A stretch of DNA of 64,000 nt, from the NCBI GenBank assembly GCA_947561395.2, contig OX387190.1:28080858-28144857 (forward strand), given 5' to 3'. The stretch comes from Buxus sempervirens (taxonomy: Eukaryota > Streptophyta > Magnoliopsida > Buxales > Buxaceae). The notes beneath the pieces were generated by a model. The model was not told where the DNA came from. It made no database searches and worked only from the letters and a program-made list of their open reading frames with translations. This document shows, piece by piece, positions 24,794-37,315 of this stretch. Position numbers and translations under genes: made by a program. Within the stretch, counting starts at the first letter, position 1. Each line of letters opens with the position of its first letter.

Positions 24794-25441
24794 ATGGCAA
24801 TCCACGAGGCTCATGACCAACCATCGCTCGCCAGCTCCTCCAAACCGGCAATTTTCCCTGATAACAAGGAATTTGATTATTCTGGAAGGTCCCAATGGCT
24901 TCGAGCTGCAGTGCTTGGAGCCAACGACGGACTGGTCACGATAGCATCGTTGATGATGGGTGTTGGAGCTGTCAAGCGAGACACCAAGGTCATGATCCTT
25001 ACTGGGTTCGCGGGGTTGGTTGCCGGGGCTGGCAGCATGGCCATAGGAGAGTTAGTGTCTGTGTACTCACAGTATGACATAGAGGTGGCTCAAATGAAAA
25101 GAGATGAGAGGAGCGATGGAGGTTGGAGCTCGGAGAAAAGGGAGAGGGAGAGGAAGCGCTTGCCATCACCGATGAAGGCTGCAGTGTCGTCGGCGGTTGC
25201 ATTTGCAAGTGGTGCAGCTGTGCCGCTGCTGAGCGCCTCATTTATAAGGGATTATAAGGTGAGGGTGGGAGTGCTGGTGGGAGCATCTAGCTTGGCCTTG
25301 TTGGTGTTTGGAGGGGTAGGAGCAATGTTGGGGAAGTCTCCTGTGGTGAAGTCTTCTGCTAGGGTTTTGATTGGAGGATTGCTGGCGATGGGCATAACCT
25401 TTGGCTTGACTAAGCTGATTGGGTCGAGTAGCAGACTGTAA
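24794..25441 (+). CDS. VTL: Vacuolar iron transporter homolog (VTL), copy 1
   Basis: Intronless, 215 residues, member of the CCC1/VIT1 superfamily in the short plant nodulin-21-like branch, which moves Fe2+ into the vacuole (family knowledge). Visible features: hydrophilic N-terminus, five membrane segments at about 38-60, 67-91, 128-150, 157-178 and 190-210, the WLRAAVLGANDGLV signature at 35-48, and a short basic loop at 101-122 where VIT1 proteins have a larger metal-binding domain. Compared with copy 2 it lacks 12 residues in the N-terminal tail and departs from family consensus in conserved spots (VTIASLMM for VSTASLMM; GAGSMAIGEL for GACSMAIGEF). The frame is fully open. The start was chosen by alignment with copy 2. 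Its distal promoter was displaced 16 kb by the Helitron, so expression may have changed. Confidence 0.93.
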   Translation: MAIHEAHDQPSLASSSKPAIFPDNKEFDYSGRSQWLRAAVLGANDGLVTIASLMMGVGAVKRDTKVMILTGFAGLVAGAGSMAIGELVSVYSQYDIEVAQMKRDERSDGGWSSEKRERERKRLPSPMKAAVSSAVAFASGAAVPLLSASFIRDYKVRVGVLVGASSLALLVFGGVGAMLGKSPVVKSSARVLIGGLLAMGITFGLTKLIGSSSRL

Positions 25442-25789
25442 CATGTGTTGATATATCTTGTTTCCTTTTGTGTTGTTCTGGTGTATTTTCTTTCTGCAAC
25501 TTTGTATTCTGTTGATGATAAAGAAGCACTAAAGGAATTAAACCCTTTTCTTTGGTTTGTTGTTAATCATTTATTACTTAATTTGATGCTTCTGCGTACT
25601 TTTGTGGGGTTTGAAGATCTAAATAACCATAGCTATTACTTTACTCTTACCCACAATCAAAACGAAGGGAAGGCTAACATCTCTATGTGCACCTTGCAAA
25701 CAAAATTCACCTCTATATATCTCTCTCACTGGCCATCTTCTTCCCCCCTCCTTTGTAAAATATACTGTGGAATATTTTTTTCTCAATGG

Positions 25790-25925
25790 GTGGAGTAAAG
25801 ATTTGAACCCAAGACCTTGGCGTTTGCCTAAAGTTCTGATACCATGTAGAACACCATTCCTATTAAAGCTTAAGCTGATAGTAGGGGTGAACTTATATCT
25901 GTAGTTATATTCCTATCATCCTCCT
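25790..25925 (-). repeat. tRNA-like SINE or retroelement scrap
   Basis: The minus strand contains CATGGTATCAGAACTTTAGG and, about 30 bases on, CTTGGGTTCAAATC. These resemble initiator-tRNA-derived A- and B-box sequences found in plant SINEs, and also the primer-site region of copia elements. The same scrap is at about 47140-47270 as part of the duplication. I cannot tell which it is. Confidence 0.3.
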
Positions 25926-28701
25926 CCCTGGTGTAACCCAGTTATACCCAAATACGGCTTGCATGCCAAATCAACAAGCGAAGTCTCAACATTTACTTAT
26001 CCACATGCTGTTACATGTACCCATCAAAGTAAAGATACACTACTAAAAAATTGACTTTTACCGGTGGTTCTAAAACCGCCGAAAAAAATAAAAAAAATGC
26101 CACTAATTCCTTTGGGGCCGTTTCCCAAATCTCACTAAATCGATTGTTGCAGATTGCTTTTGCGGCGCTTTAAGCGGCATTTTTTAAAGCGCCGGTAATA
26201 AGTATGGTTTTTACCGGCGCCAAACGCCCCTATTCTTCAAAAGCGGGTTTTGACTATAAACCGCCGGTAATGTTTTTACACTTTTCTCGCCCTCTTAATA
26301 AGCCAATCACCCGTTTTTTTTTATATATATTTATTTTGGGCGCTCTCGATCATCAAAAGTATCTTTTTGCAGGTTTAGGAGGGGTTAATCGTTCAACTTG
26401 CGTTGCTCATCATCATCTAGCATATTGTTATCTTTGTGGCGCACTCAGCTCAAGCTACGACTATAAATCCAAGGCAAGTCGTCTATGTTGCACCACCAAG
26501 TCTAGCAACAAGTCTTCGAAGACCCTATTGATTAGCTTGAAATCTAGATTAATTGAAAGGGAGGGGATTTCTTATTACTATAGAAATATTTAAAAAGGAA
26601 GCTACCACGTTTACAAAGTTTTTCTCCTCCTACAGAGCTTATGATGGTGTGGGTATCAATGGTAAGGAAAGGAAGCCAGACCTTAGTTAAATTTGAGTAG
26701 AGAGAACATCAGTGATCAGAACTAGAAGATAAGAGGAATTCAAAAGGAGTTGTGATGTACAAAATTCTGAAGTACAAGGTTCAATCAGACCCACTTACAG
26801 CTGATTGCACCAGCGTATAGATGGGCGTGTTGCTGTTTAAGCTCTTCGATTCTAGCGTGGGTCTCTGCGTTTTCTTCTTCATTTGTGGCACTCAAACATC
26901 GCTCCAAGTTTTATATTGTCCATACTCTTAATCTGTTTCACTAAAATACGAATTGCAAGCACGTATGAGAAAGAAAATGTTAACCTGATTAAACTTAGAA
27001 CAACAAGCACACGTAAGAAAGATAGACCTTTCTGTGGGGTCATCGAGACATTCCATACTTCCTGCATATCTTCTTAAGAACTGTGGGGCATATGTTTAAT
27101 TCTTTAGCAGCCTCTTCTATTGGTAGATGAAAATATTTCCCCAAGTCCTTCAGTGTCATTTTCCCTGTTCTCTCCCTCTGCATATTATGCAAGAGAATAG
27201 AAATTCATCAAAAAAAGAAAACAAAACAAAGGCGAAATTTACAACGACAATGTTTTTATTTGATGTGAATGTAAAAACCCTTTCACATAGAACAAAGAAG
27301 AATTTGGTTACAGAAAAAAAAAAAAAGGAAAGAAGTATTTGGTTACCTGTGCTGCTAGGCTGCTTTTGGTAGTCTCGCTACATCAATTTTTGCTGCTTGG
27401 TTCATGTCATGCATTGCTGTACTAATTTAATAGTTCAAATAGATCAAAGAAAATAAACACAGCAGAAATAATTGCACATATTAGACTGAGGCCTCGGGAT
27501 GCTACCATACTTGCCTGTATCTGTTTGGGGGTGTTGAATAAACTCCATTGGGTCAACATTTTCTTCCTCCCAATTTAGACCTACGCATAGAGCACCGTAG
27601 AAGATGGAGAGGGGATCTTGCATCATGACATACCCTGCTTGTTTGTGATCATGGCAGTACAGCACCAAAAACTCTTTTACACTATCCATGCTTTGGTTGC
27701 TAAAACTGGACACGCCATTAAAGTTCTAAAAGAACCGAACACTAAAATTCTGGATCATCAAATGTGTTCAATCCCAACAGGTATGATAGATTTCTTGCCA
27801 CCAAATAATTGGGTTTATGCTTACCTGCATACGTATGCTGCAAAATCTTGACTCCATTGTTGGTTCAATAGTTCCTCTCTCTTGAACTCAACAAACTGAA
27901 AAATTTTTGCTGCATATGAATGCACCAACTCCAACTGATGAAGCACCAGGACCTACCAAGAAATCCCAAACACATTCATAGAAATGACCCATCAAGCTAA
28001 ACTATTAATCTAATTAAACAAAACCATAAAAAGATTTCTCATCATATTCTATCCTCAAGTAAAAGAATAGAAAAGAAAAGCTTCTTCTATATATGTGCAA
28101 ATGAACTACCTCCATTAAGCCAGAGAACCAGATGCTTTGTATATAGGTTTGTTTTTGCTTCAAAAAGATAGTAAAAGAGATGCCTCTGCTGTTTCTCATC
28201 AACAGTAATAATAAAAAACATAAGATAAGAGTGCTGAAGTAAAAAAACAAAAAAGAACAATTTATAGAGATTCAAACAGTGTCATTAGATCAGCATCCAA
28301 AATGTAAAAAGAAATAACCCATGAATCTAATTCAAGTGCAGAAATTTCTATTGTTCCCAAATATGCTTGAAGAAATTTCTGTAGTTCCTGAAATTTCTAT
28401 TGTTCCAAAAGTGAAGGTTGCAAAAAATTTCTGTAGTTCCTTCTTAGATTCGCTTGATGTAGCTTGCAAAAAATACTCTTCACATTGCACCTACAAAACC
28501 CAGGTTTTAATAAACTTATCACATAACAATGAAGCAACTACCAGAAAATAAGTTGAAAAAAAATGCAAAATATATATTTCGAGGGCTGTTGAAAATAAAT
28601 TCAAGAAACACTTACATAGTATGAAGGCTGAACTAGCTAGGTCCAGCAACATCGTTAGATAAAGGGGATGGTCCGCACTGTCATTTTAGAATGTTTAGTT
28701 A

Positions 28702-29860
28702 TTATACGATGGATTTTGGAAGTTTGAAAGAAATATATGAGCAAATAAATCGTAGGAGACTTGTTGAGACTACTTGTTTTGATAAAATCTCTACCATATT
28801 CTTGAGACGTTGCATCTCGACCTCCACTTGTTGCATGTGCTGCTGGACATGCTCTTGCATCTGTTGCTGCATGTTCTCCTCCAACGATTTTACTTTCTCC
28901 CTCAAGGCAGCCATCTCTGGTGCATCACTAGATGGTCTAGAAGAACTCAAGGAATACCCCCAAAGTTTTGTTGGTGTTGGGCCTAAGCCATAGCCACAAA
29001 CACATCCATGCGTCTCTAGTCCCATGACATGAGAGTACACATCGTGTCGGCTTGTACTTTCTTGTGATCCCTCTGATTGTTGTCCCATCATCTCTTTCAT
29101 TCGTTGCTAATTAAATAGAAAAGTATACACTATGAGTTGGAAATCATTTTAATTACTTATAGAGAATGAATAAGATATCCAAACTTACTATTTTTTCTAC
29201 CGCAACACTATTGATAGGATTTCCATTTTTATGCACATGAGTATCAATGAAAAGTTCTGTTCGTGTAGGAGATGTCTGAGTGGAGCTCATTAATTTCTAT
29301 AAAATCCACCAACCATTTAGAATTTGCTCAATCATATTAATTAAGTATGGCTATTAAATTAAAACAAATACAATCACGTCACTTTGAATCCATACCTTTT
29401 CATGATACAACCTAGCAAAACTCTTAGTACCAGAAGTGTGGAGCAATTTTTGGTGTGATCGGTTATTTTTATTCAATTGACTTCTCTTCTGCATTATATA
29501 ACCAATTTCTTTGTGAGAATGCAGCTAATATAACAAAATAAAATCTTGTACATTACCGTAATTAACATGATTTAGTATCCATAATTAAAAAGATACCTGT
29601 CCTTCTCTAGCGTCCCAAAAATTAATTAGAGACCGCCATTGGAACTTATCTACACTATGAGGGCATGCATTGTACTTCTCCTCATCAGTCATGCAAGCAT
29701 CATAGTACTTTTGCTTGAGGAATGACTTGTAATCTCTCCATTTTTTACTAAGTGACTTCGTGAAGCAGCCCCTTAATGTAGCCGGAACATTAAATTTAAG
29801 CTGTGCAATATTATTAAATTTAAGGTATAGTAAAGCACTATGAAAAAGAACAATGATCAA
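28702..29860 (-). pseudogene. CACTA Transposase_24 (TnpA-type) gene, broken
   Basis: The exon-like stretch 29585-29800 encodes NVPATLRGCFTKSLSKKWRD and a KYNACPHSVD...W motif. The frame 28702-29100 encodes DVYSHVMGLETHGCVCGYG then LGPTPTKLWGYS, followed by a Gln- and Glu-rich coiled coil. This order is typical of the accessory protein encoded behind TNP2 in plant CACTA elements, which binds subterminal repeats. The pieces lie in separate frames with non-coding sequence between them, some of which may be introns. Confidence 0.75.
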
Positions 29861-30406
29861 GCTATATAGTAAAATTATAGCATTATAAATAGTTTACTTG
29901 TACTCTCATCCAAGCTTGTTCCTTTGAATTCTCATCTATATCTCACCGACTCTGGTTACTCAAAGGCAATAAATGCCAATCCCTAGTGATAATACCACAT
30001 TAGTTTGTAAATTTAGACGTATTTGGGCCAACAAGGCCCCCTCTGTTGTCAATTTCCACCGACATCTTTTGTCCCGGTGGCATGTTATGAACATCAATAC
30101 ATCGTGTAGGCCCTCGTCCCCTCCTCTATCTAACTTGGTCATCCATTTGTAACATTCAACAATACTGTACATCTAGCATATAGTAATATGTTACAAAAAC
30201 ATAGGTTATCAGTCAATGAAAATGAACACCAACGAATACAATTATATGAAAGTAATGAATTGTTACTAGATAAATACAATGTTTCATGTTACTTTAAACT
30301 GAAAACAAATACGCAGATGCTATTCAAGTTCCTCCTCATCAAAGTCAATTTGGGTGTGATACTCGAGCATCAATAGTTATTGCAAGCACATCTTCTCTAA
30401 CCCAAT

Positions 30407-30914
30407 TCATGCCATCACTACCATAATTGTTGACTGTGTGTATTCACATGATCCGCTATCTAATGAAGTATCATCATCGATAGTAACATCAAAATGATCT
30501 TTTGGTTTACTTTTCATGACAACATGCCAATCCTCATCAGTTGGATCTTGTACGTAAAAAAATCTGCTTAGCTTGAGACGCCAATATAAACGGTTCATTT
30601 GTTGATTGTTCTACGGAAAACATCAATTTTTTGAAATTCACTAACGTAAATCCAAACTCATCAGTCTTTACTCCTTTTCCATGTCCTGTTACGTCAACCC
30701 AGTCACACTTGAACAATACAACCTTCAGATGCTCAGTATATGTCATTTCAATTATGTCCGTCAATCGACCATAATAAGCCAATGGTTTAGCAATAGGATT
30801 TTTACCCTTAGCATCGACAAAGCTTACAATAGTAGCTGTGACAACAACACCACTGTTTTGACATTTACCTAATTTCTCTTTGTTAATGGTGCAGAATTTG
30901 TATCCATTAATCAC
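30407..30914 (-). pseudogene. CACTA TNP2 C-terminal DUF4216 segment
   Basis: Reads PLAYYGRLTDIIEMTYTEHL, FKCDWVDV and then a shifted frame with RFFYVQDPTDEDWHVVMKSK, the usual DUF4216 signature (Y.G.L..I.E..Y......LFKC.W.D; Q.FYV.DP....W.VVL). Two frames cover the domain, so it is broken. Confidence 0.8.
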
Positions 30915-31347
30915 GTATCCCTTAAATCTTCAGGCAACAATATCTGGACCTTGGGCAAGGCATACAACTTCATTTGGAATTGTTGCATTTGTCCTTTGCA
31001 ACAACTGGACCTATTTAAAGTAAACAAAATGTTCTTATGTGTTGCATTAATCACATAATAAGTGGTAATTATAGTGGTTAGAAATTAGAATCACTTACAT
31101 GATTCTTAAACCAATTGATGAACTTCTCATTATGCATTCTCCATATTTCATGAGGTTGTGACTTATGATATTGCATCTTAAGTATCATCTCATGTTGACT
31201 ACAAAGAAATGAATATGGAATATGCTTAAGTCTTTAAATGCAAATTCCTTATTGAAAGACATAAAAAAAGTATGGACAAATATCATCTTACATTTGAAAA
31301 TCTTTGACCGTCATGCTGTTAAATAGTACATAACGATGTACTTGAGT

Positions 31348-33575
31348 CTATTCTATGTTGATAAGCTGAAATGATATGGCACCCCCTATAAAATTATCAT
31401 CATAATGCTTTGCAAGTCTGTTCAACCTTGTCTCTACATTGTGTAAGTATCTTGAGCAAAACGTGAGACATTCATCTGCAAGGTACCCTTCGGCAATCGA
31501 GCCCTCTGATTGAGCTCTATTACGCACATATGATTTCAAAGTGTACAAGTACCTATACGTAAGTGGTGTAATTTTGAATAAGTGTAAGATTACATAAGAC
31601 CATAAAAATAATGATTTAAATAACATAAGACAGACCTTTCAATGGGATACATCCATTGGTATTGAACAGGCCCACCTAGCATTGCCTCTGATTCCAGATG
31701 AATATGTAGGTGTACCATGACGTCAAAAAAAATGCTGGAGGAAAAATCCTCTTCAAATGACAAAGTGTTAGAGCAATACGATCCTCAAGATTCCTCAACT
31801 TCTCAACATAACATGCCTTAGAACATACTTCACGAAAGAAGTTAACATGCCTGAGAAAATGACATTATGACATGGGAGTCATGGTTTTTCAACCCTGATA
31901 CTTTGCATTGTTTGACATTAACATGCCTTGAAATATTAGAAGAGTAACCATCTAGAACTCTCAAACTCTTCAAAACTTTGCATAATGTCATTTTCTCCTT
32001 TTTGTCCATGGAGAAGCATGCACTTGGTAGACATGCTTTACTTGTGCATGGTAGCCACTTTGGGTGAAGTGACTGTCTCACCCCCATTTTTACTAAGTCA
32101 ACATGAGATTTCAAGTTATCCTTGGATTTTCCTTCAATACCCAACAATGTATCCATCACATTGTCACATACATTTTTTTCGATATGCATGACATCCAAAT
32201 TGTGTCATAGTAAATTGTGTTGCCAATATGATAACTTGAAAAAAATGCTCTTCTTCTACAATTGAATGGCATACTTACATCTTTTGTAGTTCTTGAACTC
32301 TTTCTGCCATCAATCTTCCCAAATGTATGAGTAGTGCCCTGTAACTGACACAACACATCGGAACCTAGAAGTGGAGTTGAAGTAGATCCATCCTCCGTAG
32401 TACCATCAAAAGAATGTTTCTGCTTCCGAAAAATATGATTTGATGGTAAAAACCGATGATGACCCATATAATAACACTTCCGCCCATTATACAAGTACTG
32501 GCTACACGTGTCCTTATGGCAAGAAGGGCATGCATACTTCCCTTTTGTGCTACACCCTGATAACATTGCATATTCTAGAAAGTCACTAATTGTCTATAAT
32601 AATGCTACTCGAAGTTTAAATGTCTCATTTTTTGATGCATCATAAGTGTCCAACCCAGGTTCCCACAAGTCTTTCAATTCTTCTATCAGTGGCCTCAAGT
32701 AGACGTCAATATTATTTCTTGGCCCAGATGGTCCTAGTATAAGCAATGATAATATCATATTTGGTTGTTTCATGCATAACCAAGGGGGCAAATTATATGG
32801 AATTATGACAACTAGCCAAATGCTATATGCAGTACTCATTGTTCTAAATGGGTTAAAGCCATCACTCACTAACCCAAGCCTAACATTGCGATTATCTGTT
32901 GCAAAAGTTGGGTTATTATTGTCAAAATGTTTCCAGGCCAAGGAATCTGAAGGATGCCTTAAAATCTCATCTTTAATACAACTCTCTGCATGCCATGTCA
33001 TGTTCGAGGCAATTTTTGAGGACATGAACAAATGCTATAAATGTGGTTTTAATGGAAAATGACGCAAGATCTTGGCTGCCTTCTTCTCCTTTTTCCCCAA
33101 TGAATTGTCATCTCCAGACTTCCATCTTGAAGTACCACACACATCACATGTCTGTTTGTCGGATGACTCTTTCCAATATAACATGCAGTCATTCGGGCAC
33201 GCATCAATTTTATCATATTTTAATCCCAAATCTGAAATACTCTTTTTCATTTTTGAATATGTATCCTGTAAAGTTGACCCTTCAGGTAATACTTCACTGA
33301 ATACATCAAGAAACACAGTAAATGTCTTGTTACTCAACCCGTTGAGGCATTTGATGTGAAATAGTTTACCATAAAAGATAACTTTGTATACGTCTTACAT
33401 CCAGGGTACAACTCTTGTTCACCATCATGTAACTTTGTATACCTTTTACAACTGGTTCTACCCATTCAGCATCAGAGAACCATCCAACAAGCAAATTTTT
33501 ATTAGTTCCAACTTGTCAATTAATGGACATAACCATCCGCCAACATGTCTATCAAGTGTCAACCTACTTTGCTAA
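31348..33575 (-). pseudogene. CACTA TNP2-type transposase, broken
   Basis: Successive minus-strand pieces match plant TNP2 in order. First comes ELYPGCKTYTKLSF (about 33390) running into NKTFTVFLDVFSEVLPEGS and CPNDCMLYWK..SDKQTCDVCG, then FATDNRNVRLGLVSDGFNPF with LPPWLCMKQPN and GPSGPRNNIDVYLRPLIEEL (32594-33031). Next is YACPSCHKDT (32156-32566), MDVMHIEKNVCDNVMDTLLG (31842-32198) and finally the DUF4218-like AEGYLADECLTFCSRYL (31348-31626). At least three frame breaks separate them, so no working transposase is encoded. Confidence 0.85.
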
Positions 33576-34639
33576 TCCTTACAATTTCCATGTCAATCAC
33601 AATTTTCCATATCACAACCTGGTTTTTCTATTAACATAGAGATAATTACAAACATTCAATGATGGCTATATGGAGACTAAACCTACTCACTAATCCAAAA
33701 GAGTGAAAATAACAAAAAGAGAGTAATTACAATTTTGAGAAGTTAAGTCACATGCCTCATGAAATTAAGATAATCCAAGCTGATTTTGAAATGGAATTAG
33801 TTAGTCGGGATTTACCTGATATGGAAACGGAATTTTTTGGTTCCTATTGCCCAACTATTATTAGAATTATAATAGAAATGCCTACTTTCTTTTGTTGGTG
33901 ACTTTACCTTCTCAGACCCATTAGTCCATCCTTTTGGGTTTGGTAGAGGTTGCTGTTTGCTGGTATCAAGCCATCAAATTTTCATAGCATGGCTTTTAAA
34001 CGTGATATTTAATCTAAATCCCATTTGGTTTGGTGATATAAGTGTATTGACACAGTAAGAACAGGCTAGAACATGTTGACATCTTCATGGAATGTCTACT
34101 GTGATATAATAATCAGTTATAAGCTTGATTTCAACTTTCAAACACTATCATAGACAAGTAGATTTCATTACTTTCAATTTTCAAACACTGGAATGTCTAT
34201 TGGCTTTAATCATCCCACATTTCCATTACTTATATTAATGCTTGATTTCACCCTTTTCAACTTCAAGATTAATTCCACTATCATAGACAAGTAGATCAAA
34301 TTTAAGTCCTCAAAAAGAGTGTATAACATGTTGAATCAATTTTCACTTGTTGAATCAATTTTCTCCGCAGAGTATAGGCTTTGCCTGGATGAAACAATTA
34401 TTAGTGCCTTTGAATGGTTTCAAAATATAAAGTAAAATGGTAGGATGAAAAAGACATGCTGTGTTCATGAAACTAAAAATAATCAAGATTCCTATGAGAT
34501 TACGATTAGCAGCACCATGTTCTTGACAGTTACCAGAAGCAATTTGGAAGCATCTTTCTGGAAAAACTTTCATCTTACTTCTCAGATGGCCCGGGTAATA
34601 GTTTGGAAATCTGTAATCATGAGGATGCTTTGATAAGTT

Positions 34640-35030
34640 AATACACTTGCAATCCTAATCATGGAATCGAAACAATTATTCACCATAAGGTGATGAACTA
34701 GAAATTAATATCAGACTTGATAGAATAGAAAAACAACTAGGAAAGAAACTAGAAACCAACCTAGATATAAAATCTGAATTAGATGACCTTATTAATAAGA
34801 TTGATAATTGGAAACCATTTGGAGAAGACTAGCATAAGCTGCCTAAGAAGAAGGAACCATGGAACGTTTTTCGAGTCGAGCCCGTACAATCTCAAAAACC
34901 ATAGGAAGAGACAGAGCCAGTAGTTGGATATTAGAAACCATAGATTTAATAGAAGGACAATTAAATATTATCAGAAATAAAATAGAAAAACTAGAAAGCA
35001 TATCAAAGAATATTAAGTGATAGCAAGAAT
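34640..35030 (+). other. Two short open frames of unknown origin
   Basis: A frame ending at 34832 and a second one at 34859-35020 (53 residues, starting MERFSSRARTISKTIGR) lie close together. Both are charged and look able to form helices. Such compact spacing occurs in plant pararetroviruses, but no reverse transcriptase, movement or coat region accompanies them, so that link is only a guess. If viral, this is a fossil scrap. Confidence 0.25.
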
Positions 35031-35188
35031 AGAATCTAAGCTCAAATGGGAGCAGCCATTTGAGTTTTGAAGTGTCATCCTATGGTATTTATGCTAATTA
35101 AAGTATTGGAGTACAGCATTCCAAAATCACATGATTTGGTACTTCACTGGTTTTTCGTCCTCCACATGCCACATTGTTAAACCAAGCA

Positions 35189-37310
35189 TGTAACGCCCTG
35201 GATCCGAGTTACGTAGAAAAACCATAATTCATCTCCAGAGGTTAGTATGTAACATAGGATCGCAATATCAGAGTGAAGGAACAACATGAAATGACAATAA
35301 CTAAAAAATCAAAGTACGCTAAAATAACCCCAAACTGAAATAAACTCATATGACAAAGCAACTACTCGCAGTATCGTCCTCTCCAAGATGCAGCTGAAAA
35401 CAAAACAAAACAAACGGAATGAGATACAAATATCCCAGTGAGCAGCACATGCATGCACAAAACCATTTTACTTCAGTTCTAAAAACATGACACTGTGCAA
35501 CACATATACGATGACGATAACACGTCTAATCAGAGTAATCTAATAGAATCCCAATAATCCATGTGATATAAAATGCGGAAATCCATCATGTAAATCGAGC
35601 AATAACGTCGGTATCAAATCGTGCATATAGCCGTAAAGTCACGTATAACTCAAATATAAAACGAATCTTGTACCAATCTCATATCAAACTTGATGAGGGA
35701 ACCACGCCGGGTCTATGTACCTCATCCCAATACCATATCCAATGAGGGAGCCACACGGGGCCTGTGTTACCTAATCCCAACACAACACTCGATGAGGGAG
35801 CCACACGGGCCTGTGTTACCTCATCCCAACACAACACAGGCCTGTGTTACCTCATCCCAACACAACACTCGATGAGGGAGCCACAGGCCTGTGTTATCTC
35901 ATCCCAACACAACACTTGATGAGGGAGCCACACGGGGCCTATGTTACCTCATCCCAACACAATTCATCACAGGTCACTCCAGACCAGAACAATACTCATA
36001 ACATCTCAGTAAAATTTTCCACCCCAAATACACTGATAGTAAAACCATTTTACTCACACCAAGATAGTTTTACAATTACGATTCAGCACTTTAAAATCAA
36101 GCAAACCCAGATTAAACAATTTTACAATCGGAAAACAAATGTAAACAATAAAGGAACTAATTTATTAACTCCTAGTGTCAGGAACAACAAAATAACCTGC
36201 CAACAGTCCTTCAATTATCACTTTGGGAACTCATAAGACTACCAATAAATTTAACTTAATGTTCTCTGGGTATTTTGAGCAGATAGAATAATTCTAATAT
36301 CCTAATCTAGTCTTGGGCTAAGAGGTTGAAGCCTCAAAGTATCAAAATTTGGCTTGATTTGGTCAGACACACCTTTCGGTAGATTTTAGTGGGTGCGCTG
36401 ACCTCTGGTGCTTGGCGCGAGGTCGGCCCCAACTCGGCGTATACCCAAACAGTGTCTCGCATGGACTAAAATACTTGGCGCAAGGTCGGCGAGAACTCGG
36501 CAAAACCAAAAGTCTATCTCATGCTAAGCTACCGCTGAGGTAGATAGGTCGGCGGCAACTCAATGAACCCAACTCACGATTTTTCGACTCTCTGTTAAAT
36601 CTAGAACTCCATGACTAACCAAGTTTTTGCCCTTGTAACAACTTTTCTATGTTTCTACCATCCCTAGAACACGTTTAAACATGTTTCGAATTTAATCTAA
36701 ACAAACTTTATATCACGACTCTAAACTCACCCTAAAATCCACGCTCGCAGACTATGTTATTCAGAAACCATGCTTCACGGCTAAACTATTAGATCAAACC
36801 AAAACACTGGATTAAAACGATGCTACTCACCTGTTACACACTCAAATCCCTGCAACCAAAACTCCTTTAACAGCAAGTTCACTGATCAATCTCCACCCAG
36901 TTCTTCTTCTGTTCGCAAGAGATTTCTGAACACACTGATCGGCAGGAACCACACGTTTGCTTCTCTCCAAAACACTAGAACTCCAGCCGCAAATTCCTTC
37001 CGCTCAAGTTATGCGAAACCTACGAATCTCAATACATTAAGTATTTATACTTACCCTTTATACTTTGCCGCTCGACAAATTTTAAAACCCCTGATTCAGT
37101 GCATGCTTGCCCACCGAATTTTTCCTACATACATAGCTTTCCAGCCCTTGATTCACTGACTTAACTTTCCACCTTAATTTACCCCGCTTCCATGCCTAAT
37201 GTTTCGAATCCCCAATATACCCCTGCTTTACAGATCTCTGAAAATTTCACCCATACAGACTTATTAATTCCATTAAACAATAATCACGTAGGAAATTTTG
37301 GGGTTTTACA
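35189..37310. mobile_element. Solo LTR (fossil), 2.1 kb
   Basis: Begins TGTAACGCCCTGGATCCGAG and ends GGGGTTTTACA, flanked by the 5-bp duplication AAGCA (35184-35188 and 37311-37315). The TG...CA ends, 2,122-bp length and absence of any internal region identify a solo LTR left by recombination between the two LTRs of one element. It is probably Ty3/gypsy, but family and orientation are not secure. It contains an array of GATGAGGGAGCCACACGGG-type tandem units at about 35692-35960. Confidence 0.85.
35692..35960. repeat. Imperfect tandem repeat inside the solo LTR
   Basis: Five to six units of roughly 45-60 bp, each with GATGAGGGAGCCACACGGG-like and CTGTGTTACCTCATCCCAAC-like halves. The halves contain short inverted complements (GATGAGG/CCTCATC), so each unit can fold. 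Confidence 0.8.
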
Positions 37311-37315
37311 AAGCA

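Larger units (their letters stand above)
24554..26037. repeat. Segmental duplication, copy 1, right part
   Basis: Continues the alignment with copy 2 (45847-47386) after the Helitron: promoter, VTL gene, 3' flank. The match ends at AAAGATA (26031-26037), exactly where the CACTA terminus begins. Confidence 0.9.
26038..33600 (-). mobile_element. CACTA (En/Spm) DNA transposon, right end not found
   Basis: The left terminus is CACTACTAAAAA at 26038, followed by a subterminal region with repeated CCGGCG/GCCGGT motifs in both orientations (26060-26270). On the minus strand, reading leftward, lie TNP2 transposase pieces, DUF4218 and DUF4216 segments, then a Transposase_24-type gene. All are degraded. 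I searched 33600-35190 for a matching TAGTG end with CCGGCG repeats and saw none, so the 5' side is truncated or diverged. It sits exactly at the right end of duplication copy 1. Confidence 0.8.

Noticed and set aside
24877-25444. Long frames in other phases over the VTL genes (also 46227-46788)
   Set aside because: Shadows of a GC-rich coding region; the VTL frame accounts for the sequence.
26204-26593. 129-residue plus-strand frame near the CACTA end
   Set aside because: It starts in the subterminal repeat region and has no recognisable domain.
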